From: Cellulomonas hominis
GTDB lineage: Bacteria; Actinomycetota; Actinomycetes; Actinomycetales; Cellulomonadaceae
NCBI RefSeq assembly: GCF_014201095.1
Contig: NZ_JACHDN010000001.1
Span: forward strand, 4,030,001-4,094,000
Length of the DNA: 64,000 nt
Direction: 5' to 3'
Positions 59,852 to 64,000 of the stretch are shown here, piece after piece; position 1 is the first letter of the stretch; the number at the start of each line of letters is the position of its first letter. The translations under genes were made by a program, and so were the position numbers. The notes under the pieces are model-generated. The model did not search any database. It was not told the DNA's origin and saw only the letters and a list, made by a program, of their open reading frames with translations.

Positions 59852-60262
59852 ATGTCTGAGCGTCCCAGCGCCATGTTCGTCTGCGTCCACAACGCCGGCC
59901 GGTCCCAGATGGCCGCTGGCTTAATGACCGCCCTGTCCGGCGGCAAGGTCGAGGTCCGCTCGGCCGGCTCGGCGCCCGCCGACTCGATCAACCCCGTTGC
60001 CGTCGAGGCGATGGCCGAGCTCGGCATCGACATCACCGACCAGAAGCCGAAGATCCTCACCCCGGACGCCGTCCAGGCCTCCGACGTGGTCATCACCATG
60101 GGCTGCGGCGACGCCTGCCCGTTCTTCCCCGGCGTGCGCTACGAGGACTGGGAGCTCGAGGACCCGGCCGGCAAGGACATCGAGACCGTCCGGCGCGTGC
60201 GCGACGACATCCGCGGCCGCGTCGAGGCGCTCCTCGGCGAGCTGCTCCCCGCCCAGGCCTGA
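59852..60262 (+). CDS. arsC: arsenate reductase ArsC (LMW phosphatase type)
   Basis: A 136-residue reductase: FVCVHNAGRSQMAAGLM with catalytic C-x5-R, RSAGSAPADSINPVAVEAM, and ITMGCGDACPFFPG with a further Cys pair, then EDWELEDP with the catalytic Asp. It resembles actinobacterial ArsC that use mycothiol/mycoredoxin or thioredoxin. GAGGAG precedes the ATG; the gene starts 14 bases after the fusion gene. Confidence 0.95.
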   Translation: MSERPSAMFVCVHNAGRSQMAAGLMTALSGGKVEVRSAGSAPADSINPVAVEAMAELGIDITDQKPKILTPDAVQASDVVITMGCGDACPFFPGVRYEDWELEDPAGKDIETVRRVRDDIRGRVEALLGELLPAQA

Positions 60263-60274
60263 GAGGAACCGCAG

Positions 60275-61282
60275 ATGAGTCAGCAGGCCACCGGTACCGA
60301 GGTCCGGGACGTCATCATCGTCGGCTCCGGCCCGGCCGGATACACCGCGGCCATCTACGCCGCCAGGGCCAACCTGCGCCCGCTGGTCTTTGCCGGCGCG
60401 ATCACCGCCGGCGGCGCGCTGATGAACACCACCGAGGTGGAGAACTTCCCCGGCTTCCCCGACGGCATCCTCGGCCCGGAGCTGATGGAGAACATGCAGA
60501 AGCAGGCCGAGCGCTTCGGCGCCGAGGTCCGCTACGAGGACGTCGTCGCGGTCGACCTGACCGGTGTCGTCAAGACCGTTACCACCGACGACGGCGAGAC
60601 GTTTTCCGCCCGCGCGGTCATCCTGGCCAACGGCTCGGAGTACAAGGAGCTCGGCCTTCCCGAGGAGAAGACCTTCTCGGGCCACGGTGTCTCCTGGTGC
60701 GCCACCTGCGACGGGTTCTTCTTCCGCAACCAGCATGTCCTGGTCGTCGGGGGCGGGGACTCCGCGATGGAGGAGGCCACCTTCCTCACCCGTTTCGCCG
60801 AGAAAGTCACCGTGGTGCACCGCCGCGACGAGCTGCGTGCGTCGAAGATCATGGCCGCCCGGGCGATGGCGCACGAGCAGATCGAGTTCGCCTTCAACAG
60901 CGAGGTCGCCGCGATCCACGGGAACGGCAAGGTCACCGGCGCCCGCCTGCGCGACACCGTCACCGGGGAGGAACGCGACATCGATGCCACCGGCATCTTC
61001 GTCGCCATCGGCCACCGGCCCCGCACGGACATCCTCAGGGGCCAGGTCCACCTCGACGAGGCCGGCTACATCCAGGTCGCCCGCCCCCACACCGCCACCA
61101 ACATCCCCGGCGTGTTCGCCTGCGGCGACGCCGTCGACCACATCTACCGCCAGGCCATCACCGCCGCCGGCACCGGCTGCGCCGCAGCCCTGGACGCCGA
61201 GCGCTACCTCGCCGCTCTCGACGACTCCGGCGACCCGGTCACCGATGCCGCCCAGGCGCCGCAGAGCGCCGTCCTCGCCTGA
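60275..61282 (+). CDS. trxB: thioredoxin-disulfide reductase
   Basis: A 335-residue reductase. FAD loop [19 protein letters not shown], redox centre WCATCDG, NADPH loop [15 protein letters not shown], and the C-terminal [20 protein letters not shown]. In ars operons the same enzyme is called ArsT; it recycles the adjacent thioredoxin, which in turn reduces arsenate reductases. Confidence 0.96.
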   Translation: MSQQATGTEVRDVIIVGSGPAGYTAAIYAARANLRPLVFAGAITAGGALMNTTEVENFPGFPDGILGPELMENMQKQAERFGAEVRYEDVVAVDLTGVVKTVTTDDGETFSARAVILANGSEYKELGLPEEKTFSGHGVSWCATCDGFFFRNQHVLVVGGGDSAMEEATFLTRFAEKVTVVHRRDELRASKIMAARAMAHEQIEFAFNSEVAAIHGNGKVTGARLRDTVTGEERDIDATGIFVAIGHRPRTDILRGQVHLDEAGYIQVARPHTATNIPGVFACGDAVDHIYRQAITAAGTGCAAALDAERYLAALDDSGDPVTDAAQAPQSAVLA

Positions 61283-61307
61283 CGAGACACCCGAAGGAGA
61301 GAACCGC

Positions 61308-61631
61308 ATGAGCAACGTCCCCGCCGTCACCGACGCCACCTTCGACACCGAGGTCCTCCAGGCCGAAGGCCCCGTCCTCGTAGACATCTGGGCCACCTGG
61401 TGCGCCCCGTGCCGCCGCACCGAGCCCATCATCGAGGAGCTCGCCGCCCAGCACGGCGACAAGATCAAGTTCGTCAAGCTCGACGCCGACGCGAACACCG
61501 AGACCGTCACGAAGTACGGCGTCGTGTCCATCCCGACCTTCAACCTCTACGCCGGCGGCGAGGTCGTGAAGAGCCTCGTCGGCGCCCAGACCAAGAAGCA
61601 GTTCCTCGACGAGCTCGCCGAATACCTGTAG
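61308..61631 (+). CDS. trxA: thioredoxin
   Basis: A 107-residue thioredoxin whose active site is WCAPC (C32, C35) instead of WCGPC; the cis-proline segment is VVSIPTFNLYAGGE. GGAGAG precedes the ATG; 25 bases after trxB. Likely electron donor for the arsenate reductases. Confidence 0.95.
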   Translation: MSNVPAVTDATFDTEVLQAEGPVLVDIWATWCAPCRRTEPIIEELAAQHGDKIKFVKLDADANTETVTKYGVVSIPTFNLYAGGEVVKSLVGAQTKKQFLDELAEYL

Positions 61632-61690
61632 CGCGACCACCGCCGCGGGCGGCGCTCCGCGCGCCGCCCGCCGGAGCACCAGGAGGAACA

Positions 61691-62335
61691 ATGACGTCCA
61701 AGGGCCTGCCGGGGCTGCTCACCCCCGACCACGAGCTGCACACCATCGCCGCGGACCTGGCTCAGCGGTTCCACGGCGTCTTCGCCGCCGAGACCGTCGA
61801 GCGCTACGTCTTCGAGTCTTACACTGCCCTGGCCCGCACCGCGAAGGTCACCACCCACCTGCCGGTGCTGACCGCGAGATTCGCCCGTGACCGGCTCACC
61901 GCCCTCGCCCAGACCAAGGGCGCCGCCCCGCACGACGTGCCCGAGGTGCTCTTCGTGTGCGTCCAGAACGCCGGCCGCTCGCAGATGGCCGCCGCCCTGC
62001 TCGACCACCACGCCCAGGGCAGGGTGCACGTGCGCTCCGCCGGCTCCTCCCCGATCGAGTCGATCCACCCGCGGGCGGCCGAGGCGATGGCCGAGGCCGG
62101 GGTCGACCTCTCCCAGGCCTTCCCCAAGCCCCTGACCGACGATGTCGTCCGCGCCGCGGACGTCGTGGTCACCATGGGCTGCGGAGACGCCTGCCCGATC
62201 TATCCCGGTAAGCGGTACGAGGACTGGGAGCTCGATGATCCCGCCGACGCATCCCTGGATGAGGCCCGACGGATCCGCGACGAGATCGACGCCCGTGTGC
62301 ACCGGCTGCTCTCCGAGATCTTGCCTCGAGCCTGA
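61691..62335 (+). CDS. arsenate reductase with N-terminal three-helix domain
   Basis: A 214-residue protein. Residues 1-80 are a three-helix domain (LHTIAADLAQRFHGVFAAET, VERYVFESYTALARTAKV, LPVLTARFARDRLTALAQ), common in actinobacterial ArsC proteins. Then comes the reductase LFVCVQNAGRSQMAAALL, VTMGCGDACPIYPG and EDWELDDP. AGGAGG stands four bases before the ATG. Confidence 0.93.
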   Translation: MTSKGLPGLLTPDHELHTIAADLAQRFHGVFAAETVERYVFESYTALARTAKVTTHLPVLTARFARDRLTALAQTKGAAPHDVPEVLFVCVQNAGRSQMAAALLDHHAQGRVHVRSAGSSPIESIHPRAAEAMAEAGVDLSQAFPKPLTDDVVRAADVVVTMGCGDACPIYPGKRYEDWELDDPADASLDEARRIRDEIDARVHRLLSEILPRA

Positions 62336-62416
62336 AACGGGTGGAGGTGGCAGGGCGTCCTGTCACCTCGACCGCCGGGGCCAGACCTGACGAAGGGGCC
62401 GATATGATAGACGCGT

Positions 62417-62767
62417 ATGGATACGTCATCTGCCGCTGCCGGCGCCCCGCCGAGCGTGGGGTCACCCGCGCCCACTCCCCTGCACACGGCGCTCAGCCGC
62501 GAGCAGGCGGAGAGCACGGCGAGCCTGCTGCGTGTCGTCTCCGACCCCACCCGTCTGCAGCTGCTCAGCCTGATGCACCACAGCGAGAACGGCGAGGCCT
62601 GCGTGAGCGACCTCGCCCGAGCGTTGGGGTTTCGCCAGCCCACGGTGACCTACCACCTGAAGGTGCTCGCCGACGCAGGCGTGGTCACGCGCGAGCCTCG
62701 CGGACGTCAGGTGTGGTGCTCGATCCTGCCCGACCGGCTCGCTGCGATCGGCGACCTGCTGCGCTAG
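62417..62767 (+). CDS. ArsR family repressor, third copy
   Basis: A 116-residue winged-helix protein: RLQLLSLMHHSENGEACVSDLARAL and RQPTVTYHLKVLADAGVV. Only one Cys remains in the metal helix (EACVSDL), so it belongs to a different ligand class than the two As-type ArsR. A TATGAT box eight bases before the ATG suggests a leaderless transcript. Confidence 0.9.
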   Translation: MDTSSAAAGAPPSVGSPAPTPLHTALSREQAESTASLLRVVSDPTRLQLLSLMHHSENGEACVSDLARALGFRQPTVTYHLKVLADAGVVTREPRGRQVWCSILPDRLAAIGDLLR

Positions 62768-62786
62768 CACCCGGTCCGGCCCGCGC

Positions 62787-63668
62787 GTGGTACTTGTCGT
62801 GACGGACATCCAGCACTCCAGGCAGCTGGCCGTGATGGCTGACCCGGCGCGGATCCAGCTGCTTGCCCTGATCCTGAGCGATCCCGCCTGGGACGTCACT
62901 GTCCAGCGGCTGGCCGGCCCCGGCATGGACCCGGAGAGCATCCGTGAGCACCTGGCCGCCATGTCCGACGTCCAGCTCCTCGACCGGCACACCGCTCCCG
63001 ACGGTGCCGAGATCTACTCACCCTCCCATGACGCGCTCGTGCGCTTCGGCGCGCTGGTCCTCGACCTCGACGCCACCGTGACGGAGCGGCCGCGCAGCGA
63101 GCACGAGCGCCTCTTGTCGCGGGTCGTGGAAACCCTCGCCGAGGACTTTCGTGGAGTCTTCGGAGCCGAGACGGTCGAGCGATACGTCTTCGACAGCTAC
63201 GACCTCCTCGCCGCCCGTGCGAAGGTACGGACGTACCTGCCGGTGCTGACCGCCCGGTTCGCCGCCGACCGGCTCGGTGCGCTATCCCGTGCCGAGGGCC
63301 GGACAGTCCGCGACGGCACAGACGTCCTGTTCGTTTGCGTGCACAACGCCGGTCGGTCCCAGATCGCCGCCGCGGTCCTGCGTCACCTGGCCCCGGAACG
63401 GGTGCAGGTCCGCACCGCCGGCTCAGGCCCGGCAGCTCGCATCAACCCGCAGGTAGCGCGTCTGCTGGACCGACGAGGCATCGGCGTGGTCGCCGAGTTC
63501 CCAAAGCCGCTGACCGACGAGGTGGTACGCGCCTCGGACTACGTCATCACCATGGGTTGCGGAGACGCCTGCCCGCTCTACCCCGGACGGCGCTATCTCG
63601 ACTGGGACGTTAAGGACCCCACGGGCCAGACCGACGCGGTCGTCGAGTCGATCATCGACGACATTTGA
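62787..63668 (+). CDS. three-part fusion: HTH, three-helix domain and arsenate reductase
   Basis: A 293-residue protein. Residues 1-90 resemble a degenerate ArsR winged helix (HSRQLAVMADPARIQLLALI). Residues 105-180 are the three-helix domain (VVETLAEDFRGVFGAETVER, LPVLTARFAADRLGALSRA). The rest is a reductase with VLFVCVHNAGRSQIAAAVL and ITMGCGDACPLYPG. Start GTG 62,787; a GTG five codons later is possible. It is last in the arsenic cluster and overlaps the end of the truncated regulator gene. Confidence 0.9.
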   Translation: MVLVVTDIQHSRQLAVMADPARIQLLALILSDPAWDVTVQRLAGPGMDPESIREHLAAMSDVQLLDRHTAPDGAEIYSPSHDALVRFGALVLDLDATVTERPRSEHERLLSRVVETLAEDFRGVFGAETVERYVFDSYDLLAARAKVRTYLPVLTARFAADRLGALSRAEGRTVRDGTDVLFVCVHNAGRSQIAAAVLRHLAPERVQVRTAGSGPAARINPQVARLLDRRGIGVVAEFPKPLTDEVVRASDYVITMGCGDACPLYPGRRYLDWDVKDPTGQTDAVVESIIDDI

Positions 63669-64000
63669 GGTTCAGGTGCCGACCGTTGTACCGGCCATCG
63701 AGGGCGGCCGGGTCGAGCACGAGTGCACCGACCTGCACCGGTTCCACCCGGGATCGGTCAGGTGCAATCTCACCGAGCGCGGCAAGGACGGATTCCAGCC
63801 GGTACGGAAGTTCGAGCAGGGGCCGGGCCCCGGCGACGATGACCGGTGCCGCGGCCTCGGTCTCCTCCGGTGCCATCGCCAGCAGGATCGGCAGAGCGAA
63901 CTCCGCACGCAGGATCGCCACCGTGCGCACCGCGTCCCCGACCGGGGTCCGTGCGGACAGCACCAACGCGTCTGGGCGGTGCTCGCCGACCTCGAGGACA
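63652..64000 (-). pseudogene. response regulator, truncated at the island border (partial)
   Basis: The N-terminus lies beyond the right edge. The visible part is the second half of a receiver domain (LEVGEHRPDALVLSARTPVG, PVIVAGARPLLELPYRLESV) and the first strands of an OmpR-type winged helix (VGALVLDPAALDGRYNGRHL). The frame then runs into LKCRR and a stop within the end of the arsenic gene, so the DNA-binding helices are missing. Probably cut by the arrival of the island. Confidence 0.7.

Noticed and set aside
63600..63700. A further dyad repeat at the right island border (AGGTGCC near 63,674)
   Set aside because: Only seven bases match the repeat centre; neither arm is present.

Overview
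The window is very GC-rich (strong G/C third-position bias, many GTG starts, AGGAGG-type ribosome sites, several start codons directly after a TANNNT -10, mycothiol-type arsenate reductases). This fits an actinobacterium, probably of the order Micrococcales (Cellulomonas-like); the genus is inference. No rRNA, tRNA or CRISPR array was found.

Three zones can be seen. (1) Positions 1 to about 10,860 look like ordinary chromosome: a carboxylate-amine ligase, SDR oxidoreductase, Nudix hydrolase, epoxide hydrolase, VOC protein, a regulator/membrane-protein pair, a serine hydrolase, an epimerase, an S66 peptidase, an XRE regulator divergent from a methionine aminopeptidase, cupin and DinB proteins. 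(2) From about 10,900 to 28,430 the sequence becomes accessory: a fatty-acid desaturase with two members of an unrecognised protein family, a three-gene tyrosine-recombinase module (16,335-19,272), a PadR operon, a CoiA-like nuclease gene split by an IS3-family element, and a two-gene Res/Mod restriction-modification system. (3) From about 28,870 to 63,668 the sequence is a patchwork of stress-resistance modules: an NTF2-like gene; a zinc-ribbon gene; a YetF/SulP/MerR block with an acetyltransferase-FkbH-ACP operon; a persulfide/sulfur operon (CstR-like repressor, DUF302, thioredoxin, CoA-disulfide reductase); a fluoride-resistance operon (riboswitch, enolase, universal stress protein, two FluC channels); and a large arsenic cluster (three stand-alone ArsR, ArsN-like GNAT, flavoprotein, ArsA, ArsD, an ArsB-type permease, ArsC, thioredoxin reductase, thioredoxin, and three fused arsenate reductases). 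The cluster ends against a response-regulator gene that seems to have lost its 3' end, a likely island boundary.

The most unusual feature is a roughly 60-bp repeated dyad found five times (near 28.9, 29.5, 30.8, 37.2 and 48.3 kb) exactly at module borders. A sixth half-site lies just upstream of the tyrosine recombinase at 16.1 kb, and a decayed copy of that recombinase's leader is fused to the second repeat. This suggests that the recombinase module, or a relative, assembled the region by site-specific recombination in an integron-like way. Later IS activity (two identical copies each of two IS3-family elements, one IS256-family and one IS481-family element, partly nested) inactivated the CoiA-like gene, the CoA-disulfide reductase/rhodanese gene and an MFS transporter.
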